Below are positions 8,554 through 19,457 of a stretch of DNA of 64,000 nucleotides, one piece after another (the first letter of the stretch is position 1; each line of letters opens with the position of its first letter). The notes under the pieces were generated by a model that did no database searches, was not told the DNA's origin, and was given only the letters and a program-made list of their open reading frames with translations. The stretch lies in assembly GCF_003043945.1 (NCBI RefSeq), contig NZ_PYXG01000002.1, forward strand, positions 62,001 through 126,000, in the 5' to 3' direction. The stretch comes from Prevotella sp. oral taxon 376. Lineage in GTDB: Bacteria > Bacteroidota > Bacteroidia > Bacteroidales > Bacteroidaceae. A program made the position numbers and the translations under genes.

Positions 8554-9531
8554 ATGGGGAAGATTAAAACGATAGGAATCCTGACCTCTGGAGGCGACGC
8601 TCCCGGAATGAATGCCGCCATCAGGGCGGTAACAAGAGCCGGTATATGTAATGGATTCAAGATCAAGGGCGTCTATCGTGGTTATGATGGATTGATAAAT
8701 GGGGAAGTGAAGGATTTCACCACGGAGAATGTGAGTGGCATTATCTTGTCGGGCGGTACGATCCTGAAAACGGCCCGTTCAAAGGAATTCATGACCGACG
8801 AGGGCAAACAGAAAGCTTATGAAACCATGCGGCGAGAGGAGATAGACGCCCTGGTGGTTATTGGTGGAAACGGCTCGCTGACCGGTGCAATGGAATTCGC
8901 GGCGATGTTTGATGTTTGTTGTATCGGACTTCCGGGTACGATAGACAACGATCTCTACGGCACTGATTCTACCATTGGATATGATACGACCCTGAATACG
9001 ATAGTGGAATGCGTCGACCGCATCCGCGATACGGCCCAAAGCCACGAGCGTATCTTTTTCGTGGAAGTCATGGGGCGTGATGCCGGCTATCTGGCACAGA
9101 ACAGCGCCATTGCGTCGGGAGCGGAGGCGGCGATTATCCCTGAGGATTCCACCGATGTCGACCAGTTGGCACAATTCATGGAGCGCGGCATTCGCAAAAG
9201 CAAGCGTTCCTGCATCGTAATCGTCTCGGAAAGTCCAAAGTGCGGGGCTCTCTATTATGCCGATCGCGTGAAAAAGGAGTTCCCGGAGTATGATGTCCGG
9301 GTGTCGATTCTCGGCCACTTGCAACGGGGGGGGCGCCCGTCTGCCCATGACCGTATACTGGCTTCCCGTACAGGGGTAGGGGCCATAGAGGCCATCCTCC
9401 AGGGACAGCGCAATATCATGGTGGGAGTGAGAAACAATGAGGTGGTTTACATCCCTCTTTTGGAGGCCATTCGCTCCGACAAACCGTTTGACAGAAAACT
9501 GATAAAGGTGCTCGATGAATTGAGTATTTAG
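8554..9531 (+). CDS. pfkA: ATP-type 6-phosphofructokinase
   Basis: Phosphorylates fructose 6-phosphate to fructose 1,6-bisphosphate in glycolysis. The 325-residue length fits group A bacterial PFK. Visible motifs: [15 protein letters not shown] near the N-terminus, [19 protein letters not shown] with the catalytic Asp, [12 protein letters not shown], and [15 protein letters not shown] with the substrate-binding Arg. The nucleotide site reads GGNGSLTGA, with Asn at residue 106 (codon AAC at 8869) where E. coli PfkA has Asp103, the residue associated with magnesium-ATP. The family's pyrophosphate enzymes have GGDDS instead, so this is neither classic form. Possible reduced activity or altered donor use is inference. 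Confidence 0.93.
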   Translation: MGKIKTIGILTSGGDAPGMNAAIRAVTRAGICNGFKIKGVYRGYDGLINGEVKDFTTENVSGIILSGGTILKTARSKEFMTDEGKQKAYETMRREEIDALVVIGGNGSLTGAMEFAAMFDVCCIGLPGTIDNDLYGTDSTIGYDTTLNTIVECVDRIRDTAQSHERIFFVEVMGRDAGYLAQNSAIASGAEAAIIPEDSTDVDQLAQFMERGIRKSKRSCIVIVSESPKCGALYYADRVKKEFPEYDVRVSILGHLQRGGRPSAHDRILASRTGVGAIEAILQGQRNIMVGVRNNEVVYIPLLEAIRSDKPFDRKLIKVLDELSI

Positions 9532-9547
9532 AAAAAGTGGGGAAAGG

Positions 9548-11162
<1,615 letters not shown>

Positions 11163-11179
11163 GCTCAAGGATTCTGACT

Positions 11180-11419
11180 ATGTTGAATTTAAAGATTATA
11201 TCTCCTGAAAAGATACTCTTCAGTGGTGAGGTGGAAAGTGTGCTCGTGCCTGGTACTGTCGGAGAATTTGAAATTCTTAAGGATCATGCACCCATTATTT
11301 CAACCTTGGAGAAGGGACGGGTGGTTTATACAACTGCCAACGGAAAACGGCAATTGAATATACAGGGAGGTTTCGTAGAGGTGAAACGGAATGAGATCTC
11401 TTTGTGTGTAGAAATGTAA
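11180..11419 (+). CDS. atpC: ATP synthase F1 subunit epsilon, beta-sandwich only
   Basis: A 79-residue epsilon subunit containing just the N-terminal beta-sandwich (LKIISPEKILFSGEVESVLVPGTVGEFEIL, then LNIQGGFVEV). The usual bacterial epsilon is about 130-140 residues and ends in two helices that inhibit ATP hydrolysis. Here the frame stops cleanly after the sandwich, and a further gene begins 12 bases later, so this is not a frameshift. Short forms are common in Bacteroidales to my knowledge. Loss of the tail removes that brake on hydrolysis; some other control, or none, must apply. Confidence 0.93.
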   Translation: MLNLKIISPEKILFSGEVESVLVPGTVGEFEILKDHAPIISTLEKGRVVYTTANGKRQLNIQGGFVEVKRNEISLCVEM

Positions 11420-11431
11420 GGAGCGTTTGCT

Positions 11432-11854
11432 ATGCTAACCCCGGAGAATATAGACTCTATATACCGTTTATATAATAAGGTGTCGTTGTGGCTGATTGCT
11501 GCGGCCTTGCTGGTTGGCCTGCTGGTTATGCAGGTTACTTCAGATCTGCGTTTGGTGAACAGTTTGCTCTTTACGGCTGCTTATTCACTTGTAGTTACGC
11601 TCATCTACGGAATATGCTGGAAATCCTTAGCCCGTCGTTCTTTGAATGTGCTGACCCATTTCTATATGGCAGCCTCGGCTTTGAGGATGATATTGGCACT
11701 GGTCGTTGTGCTTGCAGGGATGGCCATATTGCGCGATTCCAAACCACAGTTATTGGGATTTGTAGGTATTTTCGTGAGTTTCTACTTGCTATTACTCATC
11801 TTCGATTGCCTGTTTTTTGCAAGAGTCGAGAAAAATAAAAAGATTAATAAATAA
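11432..11854 (+). CDS. small four-span membrane protein in ATP synthase operon
   Basis: A 140-residue protein with four hydrophobic segments at roughly residues 18-36, 42-61, 78-97 and 107-126, and a lysine/asparagine-rich tail (KNKKINK). It lies between atpC and atpB, with a ribosome-site-like AAGGAG upstream and ten bases to atpB. The place in the operon and the fold recall AtpI or AtpZ-type assembly factors of the Fo c-ring. I see no clear sequence motif of either family, so the role in Fo assembly is inferred from context only. Confidence 0.7.
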   Translation: MLTPENIDSIYRLYNKVSLWLIAAALLVGLLVMQVTSDLRLVNSLLFTAAYSLVVTLIYGICWKSLARRSLNVLTHFYMAASALRMILALVVVLAGMAILRDSKPQLLGFVGIFVSFYLLLLIFDCLFFARVEKNKKINK

Positions 11855-11863
11855 GAGAAAGGT

Positions 11864-12958
11864 ATGAAATCAATCAAACAATATCTCCTTGTGTTGCTAT
11901 TGACTCTGGTGGCCTTGCCTTCGTTCGCAGGCAAACAGGACATTAACATGAAGGAAATCTTGTGGGGACATATCAAAGATTCTTATGAATGGCATATTAC
12001 CAATATTGGCGATGAGCCTATTGTAATCCATCTTCCCATAATCGTGAAGAGCTCTACAGGGTGGCATGTGTTCTGCAGCAGCCAGTTCTCGGAGGAGAAG
12101 GATGCAGGGGGTAATCGCCCCGGACCTTACGGACTTTATATTAAGAATGCCGATGCAGAGACTTATCCGAATAAGATTTGCGAATCGGTGAATGGTCAGG
12201 AAGTTCGTCCGCTAGATATATCCATAACCAAAACGGTCGTGGTCTTGTTTATCGATGCTTTCGTCTTACTCCTGTGTATCTTGCTGCCGGCTCGTTGGTG
12301 TAGACGACATAAAATAGATGATCCTGCTCCTCGAGGTTTTACAGGACTGATGCATATGTTTGTTATGTATGTCTATGATGAAATCATCCAGCCCATAATG
12401 AAGGAGGAATCGACAAAGTACGCTCCCTATCTGCTTACTTGCTTCTTTTTTATATTTGTGGCTAATATCATGGGAATAATCCCGTTCCCACCGGGAGGAG
12501 GTAATCTGACCGGTAATATTGCTTGTACCACGTTCTTGGGTGTATGTACTTTCCTAGTAACAAACATTACGGGAACGAAGGAATACTGGAAGGAAATCTT
12601 CTGGCCCGAAGTGCCGACTTGGCTGAAAGTGCCCGTTCCCTTAATGCCAATCATAGAGGTTGTGGGCATCTTTACGAAACCTCTGGCATTGATTATCCGA
12701 CTCTTTGCCAACATGATGGCAGGCCATGCCATCGCCTTGACTTTTGCGGGGATGATCTTTATCGTGTTCCACCTTACAGAGAGTGATCTCGTTAACACCT
12801 TAGCAGGCTCTGGAATGTCTGTGATCAGTGTGGCGTTAAGTGTCTTCATGATGCTTCTAGAGATCCTTGTGAGCTTCATTCAGGCCATGGTCTTCACGAT
12901 GCTGAGCGCAATATTCATATCTATGGCTCATGTGAAGGAAAGTACAGAAGAGGCGTAG
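11864..12958 (+). CDS. atpB: ATP synthase Fo subunit a, with secreted N-terminal extension
   Basis: The stator channel subunit that passes protons to the c-ring. The key helix reads LIIRLFANMMAGH, with the essential Arg, followed by LLEILVSFIQAMVFTMLSAIFI. The protein is 364 residues, about 90-100 longer than the E. coli subunit. The extra part begins with a signal peptide (KQYLLVLLLTLVALPSFAGK), then about 95 soluble residues before the first channel span (TKTVVVLFIDAFVLLLCILL). The extension should lie in the periplasm. Related long AtpB proteins are known in Bacteroidota; the extension's function is not known to me. Confidence 0.95.
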   Translation: MKSIKQYLLVLLLTLVALPSFAGKQDINMKEILWGHIKDSYEWHITNIGDEPIVIHLPIIVKSSTGWHVFCSSQFSEEKDAGGNRPGPYGLYIKNADAETYPNKICESVNGQEVRPLDISITKTVVVLFIDAFVLLLCILLPARWCRRHKIDDPAPRGFTGLMHMFVMYVYDEIIQPIMKEESTKYAPYLLTCFFFIFVANIMGIIPFPPGGGNLTGNIACTTFLGVCTFLVTNITGTKEYWKEIFWPEVPTWLKVPVPLMPIIEVVGIFTKPLALIIRLFANMMAGHAIALTFAGMIFIVFHLTESDLVNTLAGSGMSVISVALSVFMMLLEILVSFIQAMVFTMLSAIFISMAHVKESTEEA

Positions 12959-12982
12959 TCTCATCAGATAGAAAAGAAATAG

Positions 12983-13249
<267 letters not shown>

Positions 13250-13284
13250 CCTGAAGAATTTATTCTCAACATTAACCCCAAGAT

Positions 13285-13791
13285 ATGGATTTATTACTTC
13301 CAGATAGTGGCTTGTTGTTTTGGATGACCATCGTCTTCGCCATTGTCTTCGTTGTCTTGTTGTTCTGGGGATTCCCAGCAATCATCAAGATGGTGAATGA
13401 CCGAAAGACCTTTATAGACGATAGCCTGCAAAAGGCTCATATGGCCAACGAAAAACTTGCCGGTATACAAAAAGAGGGTGAATCCATTTTGCGCAAAGCA
13501 CAGGAACAGCAATCCGTGATTTTAAAGGAGGCTGCTGGCACTCGTGATACGATCATCGCACAGGCAGAAGATAAGGCAAGGACAGAAAGTGCCCGCCTCA
13601 TATCAGAAGCGAAGGCAGAAATCGAGATTGAGAAACAAAACGCAATTCGTGATATTCGTTCGCAAGTTGCAGAGCTCTCTGTTCTGGTTGCCGAGAAGAT
13701 TGTCAAGGAACAACTCAGTAGCGATGCGGCGCAGATGGATTTAGTGAATCGATTACTGGATGAAATCTCTGTGAATCAAAAGTCGGAATAA
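13285..13791 (+). CDS. atpF: ATP synthase Fo subunit b
   Basis: The peripheral stalk subunit: one N-terminal membrane helix (LLFWMTIVFAIVFVVLLFWGF) and then a long charged helix with AHMANEKLAGIQKEGESIL and AEIEIEKQNAIRDIRSQVAEL, which forms the dimeric coiled coil reaching F1. Length of 168 residues is normal. It starts 35 bases after atpE and lies nine bases before atpH, consistent with balanced expression in one transcript. Confidence 0.96.
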   Translation: MDLLLPDSGLLFWMTIVFAIVFVVLLFWGFPAIIKMVNDRKTFIDDSLQKAHMANEKLAGIQKEGESILRKAQEQQSVILKEAAGTRDTIIAQAEDKARTESARLISEAKAEIEIEKQNAIRDIRSQVAELSVLVAEKIVKEQLSSDAAQMDLVNRLLDEISVNQKSE

Positions 13792-13800
13792 TAGAAGGTT

Positions 13801-14337
13801 ATGGATCTAGGTGTAATATCGGTCAGATATGCCCGGGCATTACTGAAGAGTGCCATGGAGCAGAAGAGCGAAGACAAGGTATATGCCGAGATGGAGACTC
13901 TCTCGAGAAGCTATCTGGACATGCCGGGACTTCGTACTGCGATAGAGAATCCCATGCTCATGGATGACAGGAAGCAGATGCTTTTGGAGACAGCTAGTGG
14001 CAATGATGTCAGTGAGTTGACCAAGAAGTTTATCGCCTTGGTTCTGAACGAGGGCAGGGAAAAGGTCTTGCAATTCATGGCAGCTTCTTATATAACTCTT
14101 TATAGAAAACAGAAGAATATCATTCGTGGTAAGCTGACTACCGCTACAGCGGTCTCTCATGCAGTAGAGGCAAAAATGCAGCAGATGGTTGAAAGTCGGA
14201 CTCAAGGTGTTGTGGAGTTCAATACCGAGGTGGCCCCTGAAATCATCGGAGGCTTCATCCTTGAGTATGACACTTATAGAATGGATGCTAGTGTGAGGAC
14301 GAAATTGCACAGCATGTTCGTAGAATTAAAGAAATAA
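13801..14337 (+). CDS. atpH: ATP synthase F1 subunit delta
   Basis: The 178-residue delta subunit (OSCP type) ties the b stalk to the top of F1. The N-terminal helical bundle shows [14 protein letters not shown], and the C-terminal domain ends with [20 protein letters not shown], the family's conserved closing motif (GGxxxxxDxxxxDxSxxxxL). It lies between b and alpha as expected, and nothing is missing. Confidence 0.95.
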   Translation: MDLGVISVRYARALLKSAMEQKSEDKVYAEMETLSRSYLDMPGLRTAIENPMLMDDRKQMLLETASGNDVSELTKKFIALVLNEGREKVLQFMAASYITLYRKQKNIIRGKLTTATAVSHAVEAKMQQMVESRTQGVVEFNTEVAPEIIGGFILEYDTYRMDASVRTKLHSMFVELKK

Positions 14338-14350
14338 AAAGAAAGAACAG

Positions 14351-15937
14351 ATGTCAGATAAAATAAGACCGAGTGAGGTGTCGGAAGTCCTATTGCGACA
14401 ACTTGAAGACATTAACTTGGGTGAGAAATTTGACGAAGTAGGTACGGTGCTCACGGTCGGTGATGGCGTAGCTCGTATCTATGGTCTTCGTAATGCCGAG
14501 GCCAACGAGTTGTTGGAGTTCGAAAACGGCACGATGGCAATTGTCATGAACCTAGAGGAGGATAATGTGGGCTGTGTGCTCTTGGGTCCAACGGCAGGTA
14601 TCAAGGAAGGGCAGAAGGTCAAGCGTACGCATCGCATTGCCTCCATCCGCGTGAATGACAATTTCCTCGGTCGCGTGGTAAATCCACTAGGACAGGCCAT
14701 TGACGGAAAGGGAGATATAGACCTCTCAGATAGTTTCGAGATGCCTTTGGATCGAAAGGCACCTGGCGTTATCTATCGCCAGCCTGTAAAGGAGCCTTTG
14801 CAGACGGGATTGAAGGCTGTTGACTCGATGATCCCTATCGGCCGTGGGCAGCGCGAGCTGATTATTGGAGACCGTCAAACGGGTAAGACGGCGATTGCCG
14901 TTGATGCCATCATCAACCAAAAGAGTTTCTATGAACAGGGAAATCCTGTATATTGCATCTATGTTGCTATCGGACAGAAGGCAAGTACGGTGGCCACTCT
15001 TGTGCAGACTCTGAAGGAGCATGGGGCATTGTCTTATACGATCGTTGTCAGCGCTACGGCGGCAGATCCTGCGGCTATGCAGTATTATGCTCCGTTTGCG
15101 GGTGCAGCTATCGGTGAATATTTCCGCGACCGCGGTTATAGTGCATTGGTGGTATACGATGATCTTTCTAAGCAAGCTGTTGCCTATCGCGAGGTTTCGC
15201 TGATTCTTCGTCGTCCTTCGGGTCGCGAGGCGTATCCGGGAGATGTGTTCTATCTTCATAGCCGTCTTCTTGAGCGTGCTGCGCGAATCAACGACCAGCA
15301 GGAAGTTGCAGAGAAGATGAACGATCTTCCCGACTGCATGAAAGGATATGTGCGGGGCGGAGGTTCTCTGACGGCGCTTCCTATCATCGAGACTCAAGCC
15401 GGCGACGTGTCGGCATATATACCGACGAATGTCATCTCGATTACCGATGGGCAGATCTATCTGGAGAGCAATCTCTTCAACCAAGGTTTCCGTCCGGCTA
15501 TCAATGTCGGTATCTCCGTTTCGCGTGTAGGTGGAAGTGCCCAGATTAAGAGTATGAAGAAAGTAGCTGGTACCTTGAAGATAGATATGGCTCAATATCG
15601 TGAACTTGAGGCTTTCTCTAAGTTTTCAAGTGACATGGATCCGGTAACGGCCATGACAATCGACCGGGGACGCAAGAATAATCAGTTGCTTATCCAGCCA
15701 CAGTATTCTCCAATGCCAGTGGACGAACAGATCGCAATTCTTTACTGTGGGGTTCATGGTTTGCTGCATGATGTGCCAGTAAGCGAGGTGCGTAGTTGTC
15801 AGGATTTATTCTTGGAGCAAATGCGTTCGCAGCATGGCGATATACTCAATGTCTTGGCTTCTGGTAAAATAGATGAAAATTGTACAGCTGTTCTGGAACA
15901 GACAATGGATAATATTGTTGGACAATATAAAAAGTAA
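14351..15937 (+). CDS. atpA: ATP synthase F1 subunit alpha
   Basis: The non-catalytic nucleotide-binding subunit of F1. The 528-residue protein has the P-loop [16 protein letters not shown], the region [36 protein letters not shown] and [18 protein letters not shown] with the arginine finger region. The stop codon is separated from the atpG start by only six bases. A 289-residue frame on the opposite strand inside it is a coding shadow and is not annotated. Confidence 0.98.
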   Translation: MSDKIRPSEVSEVLLRQLEDINLGEKFDEVGTVLTVGDGVARIYGLRNAEANELLEFENGTMAIVMNLEEDNVGCVLLGPTAGIKEGQKVKRTHRIASIRVNDNFLGRVVNPLGQAIDGKGDIDLSDSFEMPLDRKAPGVIYRQPVKEPLQTGLKAVDSMIPIGRGQRELIIGDRQTGKTAIAVDAIINQKSFYEQGNPVYCIYVAIGQKASTVATLVQTLKEHGALSYTIVVSATAADPAAMQYYAPFAGAAIGEYFRDRGYSALVVYDDLSKQAVAYREVSLILRRPSGREAYPGDVFYLHSRLLERAARINDQQEVAEKMNDLPDCMKGYVRGGGSLTALPIIETQAGDVSAYIPTNVISITDGQIYLESNLFNQGFRPAINVGISVSRVGGSAQIKSMKKVAGTLKIDMAQYRELEAFSKFSSDMDPVTAMTIDRGRKNNQLLIQPQYSPMPVDEQIAILYCGVHGLLHDVPVSEVRSCQDLFLEQMRSQHGDILNVLASGKIDENCTAVLEQTMDNIVGQYKK

Positions 15938-15943
15938 GTGTGT

Positions 15944-16915
15944 ATGGCTTCTCTGAAAGAAATCAAGACTCGTATAGCCAGTGTAAACAGTACTCGTAAG
16001 ATTACGAGTGCGATGAAGATGGTTGCGTCGTCTAAGCTTCATCATGCTCAGGTCGCCATTCAGAACATGCTTCCCTATGAGAGTCTCCTAGAGCATATCC
16101 TCAAGTCGTTCTTGGTGTCTACTCCAGACGCGCGGAGCATCTTCGAGGAGTCGCATTCGGAAGTTCGTCGTGTTGCTCTTGTGGTATATTCGAGCAATTC
16201 TTCCCTTTGTGGTGGCTTCAACTCGAATGTGCTCAAGCTGATGGAGCAGGTGATCCATGAGTATCAGAAGCAGGGTGTCTCTGAGTTTGTGGTCTATCCG
16301 ATCGGTCGCAAGGTTGCCGAGAAGGTGGCAAAGCTTCAGATTCCTTCGGCTGGTGATTTCCTGGAGCTTGCTGAGAAGCCGAGTGCCCGTGCTTGCGCGG
16401 AGATTTCTCGTGCGCTAACGGAAGCATATATGGGTGGCAAGATTGATAAGGTAGAGCTGATCTATCATCATTTCAAGAGTGCGGGAAGCCAGATTCTTAC
16501 TCGTCGCCAGTTTCTTCCGATCGACTTATCGACGGAGTCTATTGGCTCTATGAACGATCGCGACCTTACTTCAAACCTTGTAACGGCAAAGGCTCAGGAG
16601 TATTTGCGGAAGAAGGGCGCGAGCAAGAAGCGCGAGCAAGAGGCTGCAGTTCCTTTGAACGATAACTTCTTGGTGGAGCCGGACTTGGCTACGGTGATGC
16701 AGAAGCTGGTACCGAAATTGTTGAACTTAATGATCTATACGGCGCTTCTGGATAGCAATGCTTCGGAGCATGCTGCCCGCATGGTGGCGATGCAGACGGC
16801 AACCGACAATGCCGACGAGTTGCTGCGCGACCTCAGCTTGCAGTATAACAAGAGCCGACAGGCTGCCATTACGAGCGAATTGCTGGATATCGTAGGTGGC
16901 ACGGTGAACAACTAG
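15944..16915 (+). CDS. atpG: ATP synthase F1 subunit gamma
   Basis: The central rotor shaft, 323 residues. The N-terminal helix begins ASLKEIKTRIASVNSTRKIT and SAMKMVASSKL; the C-terminal helix has ALLDSNASEHAARMVAMQTA and AITSELLDIVGG, the most conserved parts of the family. Between residues about 200 and 235 is a charged insert (YLRKKGASKKREQEAAVPL) that makes it longer than the E. coli subunit. I prefer the ATG at 15944 to an in-frame GTG at 15938. A strong terminator follows the stop at once and closes the operon. Confidence 0.96.
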   Translation: MASLKEIKTRIASVNSTRKITSAMKMVASSKLHHAQVAIQNMLPYESLLEHILKSFLVSTPDARSIFEESHSEVRRVALVVYSSNSSLCGGFNSNVLKLMEQVIHEYQKQGVSEFVVYPIGRKVAEKVAKLQIPSAGDFLELAEKPSARACAEISRALTEAYMGGKIDKVELIYHHFKSAGSQILTRRQFLPIDLSTESIGSMNDRDLTSNLVTAKAQEYLRKKGASKKREQEAAVPLNDNFLVEPDLATVMQKLVPKLLNLMIYTALLDSNASEHAARMVAMQTATDNADELLRDLSLQYNKSRQAAITSELLDIVGGTVNN

Positions 16916-16936
16916 GGACGCTGTCCTTTTTGTTTT

Positions 16937-16974
16937 CCCGCGGGGCTTTGAGCTCCGCGGGTTTCTTTTTTATT
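16937..16974 (+). terminator. Rho-independent terminator of the ATP synthase operon
   Basis: CCCGCGGGGC at 16937-16946 pairs with GCTCCGCGGG at 16952-16961 (ten pairs, one G-U) around a five-base loop. A T-rich run follows. It ends within the last bases of the convergent GH3 gene's region. Confidence 0.92.
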
Positions 16975-19263
16975 TTATTTGACGAGGAAGGTTTTCTTGA
17001 TGAGATCTTCGTCGGCGGATGAGCTTCCGATCATGATTTCGAATTCTCCGGGCTCTACGGTCCATTCCATGTCTTCGTTGTAGTAGGCGAGTTTGTGGGC
17101 GGGGAGGGTAAAGGTTAGGGTCTTCGTTTCTCCGGGCTGTAGGCTGACTCTCATGAAGTCTTTGAGTTCTTTGACGGGGCGGGACACATTGCTGTAGCAG
17201 TCTCTGATGTAGAGCTGCACGATTTCTGTTCCTTCTCTGTCTCCGGTGTTTGTGAGGTTTATGGTTGCTTGTAGTTCTCCGTTGGCGTTGATTTCACGGC
17301 TGGAGAGGGTGATGTCGGAGCATTTGAATTGGGTGTAGGACAGTCCGTAGCCGAAGGGGTAGAGGGGTGTGTCTTGTGTGAGTGTGAAGGGATGGAAGGC
17401 TGCAGCGGGTTTTTCGTTGTATACTTTGACGATCTGTCCGGTGTTTCTTGGGATGGTAATGGCGAGCTTGGCGCTGGGGTTTACTTTTCCGTATATGATT
17501 TCGGCGATGGCTTTTCCTCCTTGTATTCCGGGTGCGAAGGCTTCGATGATGGCGGGTATGTGCTCGGTTGCCCACTCGGTGCTCAGAGGTCTTCCGTTGA
17601 TGAGCACGAGGATGGTGGGTTTCCCGGTGGCGTGCAGTTTTTGTATGAGTTGTTCTTGGAGTCCTACGAGGTTGATGTCTGATCGGTCTAGGTTTTCTCC
17701 ATCGGTGCGGTTATTCCAGTCGCTTCTGGGCATGTATTCTCCGGCTACGATGATGTTGAGGTCGCATTCTTTGGCCATTTCCACGGCTTTGTCTATGTTT
17801 TCCTGTTTCATGTATCTGGGGTTGTTGCCTTGGTCTGCGAAGAGGAATTGTGTGTTGGGTGCTATTTCTTTGAGTCCTTTGAGCACGGTGCTGGTTTTGT
17901 CTCCCATCCAGTTGCTCCAGTCGCCGAGTATGTTTTGGCTGTTGGCATTGACTCCGGTAACGAGTATTTTCTTGTATTTGCTTTCTTGGATGGGGAGTGT
18001 TTGGTTTTGGTTTTTGAGGAGTACGATTCCTTCTCTTGCTGCCTGGAGTGCGGTGTTGAGGTGTTGCTGGCTTTGGCAGATTTTCTTTCTGAGTTTCTCG
18101 TCGGTGTAGGGTTTCTCGAAGAGTCCGAGTTGGAATTTGGTGGTGAGTATTCTTCTGACGGATTGGTTGATGCGTTCTTCGCTGATTTTTCCTTCTTCGA
18201 CGAGTTGGCTAACCATTTCTTGCCAGTGTATGCCTTGCATGTGCATGTCGATTCCGGCGTTGATGGCTTGCCGGAAGGCTTCTTTCATGTTGGGTGCGGT
18301 TTTGTGTACTTCCCAGATGTGTTCGAGGTCCATCCAGTCGCTGACGATGAATCCGGGCCATTTCCACTCTTTGCGTAATATATCTTGCATCAGCCATTTG
18401 TTGGTATGACAAGGGATTCCATTAACCTCATTATGCGCAACCATAAGTGTTGCCGCCCTTGCGTCGATACTCGTTTTAAAAGGTGGAAAGAAAACTTCTC
18501 GAAGTGTGCGTTCTGAGATATCCGCGGGCGACACATTCTTACCGTTAAGCGGTTGGCTTCCCGCAACAAAATGCTTGATGCATGCCAACACATCGGTCGG
18601 TTGGTCAAGATTTCGTTGGAGTCCTTTTACAATTTGCTCTCCCATCACGCTTACCAAATAGGGATCTTCTCCAAAAGTTTCACCGACACGCCCCCAACGA
18701 GCATCACGAGCAACTTCTACATTCGGGTTAAAAGCCCATCTCATACCTACGGTTACCATTTCTTCCGCAGTCTCTCTTGCAATCCTATAGGTTAATTCCG
18801 GATCAAAGGAACAGCCAGCATTAATATTTGAGGGGTATGTAGTCATGTTGTCGCACATAGCGTTACCATGTATTGCATCAATGCCGAAAAGCAGAGGGAT
18901 GCCCAATCTGCTTTGCATGGCAAGTCGTTGGAGATGATTCGCTTCTTCAGCTGTAAAAACCATCAAATAAGAACCTATGATGCCTTGTTTTGTCCAAGTT
19001 TCAATTTGGGCAATGGGAGTGTGCGGATAGAAAACATTCTCATTTTTGTTTTTTGCATCACCTTTGTCAAGATTTGCTCGATTGGTTTTCAGATATTCCA
19101 ACCCTAGAAACTGATTCATTTGTCCAATCTTCTCGTCAAGTGTCATCCGTTTGAGTAGGTCTTCCACCCGGTCCTTAACGGGAATACTGGGATTTTTGTA
19201 GATTTGGGCGCTCAATAGAGAAGAGAGCATCAGTCCGATAATAAGGATAAGCAGTTTTTTCAT
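16975..19263 (-). CDS. secreted GH3 family beta-glycosidase
   Basis: A 762-residue glycoside hydrolase with signal peptide KLLILIIGLMLSSLLSAQ. Domain order: the GH3 barrel (MTLDEKIGQMNQF; catalytic nucleophile Asp309 in GFIVSDWMDLEHIW), the alpha/beta sandwich domain (residues about 400-620, with GREGIVLLKNQN-type AAREGIVLLKNQN) and a C-terminal fibronectin-III-like domain (YIRDCYSN, PGETKTLTF). Probably a periplasmic beta-glucosidase or beta-xylosidase; the sugar cannot be fixed. Codon usage changes sharply near 18370: the last two thirds use almost no codons ending in T, whereas the first third uses them freely. A promoter lies at 19290-19321. Confidence 0.92.
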   Translation of the reverse strand: MKKLLILIIGLMLSSLLSAQIYKNPSIPVKDRVEDLLKRMTLDEKIGQMNQFLGLEYLKTNRANLDKGDAKNKNENVFYPHTPIAQIETWTKQGIIGSYLMVFTAEEANHLQRLAMQSRLGIPLLFGIDAIHGNAMCDNMTTYPSNINAGCSFDPELTYRIARETAEEMVTVGMRWAFNPNVEVARDARWGRVGETFGEDPYLVSVMGEQIVKGLQRNLDQPTDVLACIKHFVAGSQPLNGKNVSPADISERTLREVFFPPFKTSIDARAATLMVAHNEVNGIPCHTNKWLMQDILRKEWKWPGFIVSDWMDLEHIWEVHKTAPNMKEAFRQAINAGIDMHMQGIHWQEMVSQLVEEGKISEERINQSVRRILTTKFQLGLFEKPYTDEKLRKKICQSQQHLNTALQAAREGIVLLKNQNQTLPIQESKYKKILVTGVNANSQNILGDWSNWMGDKTSTVLKGLKEIAPNTQFLFADQGNNPRYMKQENIDKAVEMAKECDLNIIVAGEYMPRSDWNNRTDGENLDRSDINLVGLQEQLIQKLHATGKPTILVLINGRPLSTEWATEHIPAIIEAFAPGIQGGKAIAEIIYGKVNPSAKLAITIPRNTGQIVKVYNEKPAAAFHPFTLTQDTPLYPFGYGLSYTQFKCSDITLSSREINANGELQATINLTNTGDREGTEIVQLYIRDCYSNVSRPVKELKDFMRVSLQPGETKTLTFTLPAHKLAYYNEDMEWTVEPGEFEIMIGSSSADEDLIKKTFLVK

Positions 19264-19289
19264 CTTATATATTTAAATTATTAAGATTA

Positions 19290-19321
19290 CAAAGGTAATT
19301 ATATTTTTCGAGACCTCCAAA
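19290..19321 (-). promoter_or_regulatory. GH3 gene promoter
   Basis: On the minus strand TTTG (19318-19321), a 20-base spacer and TACCTTTG (19290-19297) match the Bacteroidota pattern. The predicted leader to the ATG at 19263 is about 20 bases. Confidence 0.75.
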
Positions 19322-19432
19322 TTCAACGACAGATTTAAAACATGCCCCCATGTGTCTGTCTATTAAGTCTATGTGATAATGTACTTTCTTAATTTTTGTC
19401 CATTTCATCGCTGCTTTCTCATTTTTTTTTAA

Positions 19433-19440
19433 TATCTTTG
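19433..19440 (+). promoter_or_regulatory. -7 box upstream of ftsY
   Basis: TATCTTTG lies 17 bases before the ftsY ATG and follows a T-rich tract. No good TTTG is found at the expected distance, so the -33 element is weak or absent. Confidence 0.6.
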
Positions 19441-19457
19441 CCGAAAATAGAATAGAA

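Noticed and set aside
14726..15595. 289-residue open frame antisense to atpA
   Set aside because: Shadow of a highly conserved gene, no recognisable protein.
17369..18378. Two long open frames antisense to the GH3 gene
   Set aside because: They arise from the near absence of T-ending codons in that part of GH3, which removes antisense stops. The translations show no domain.
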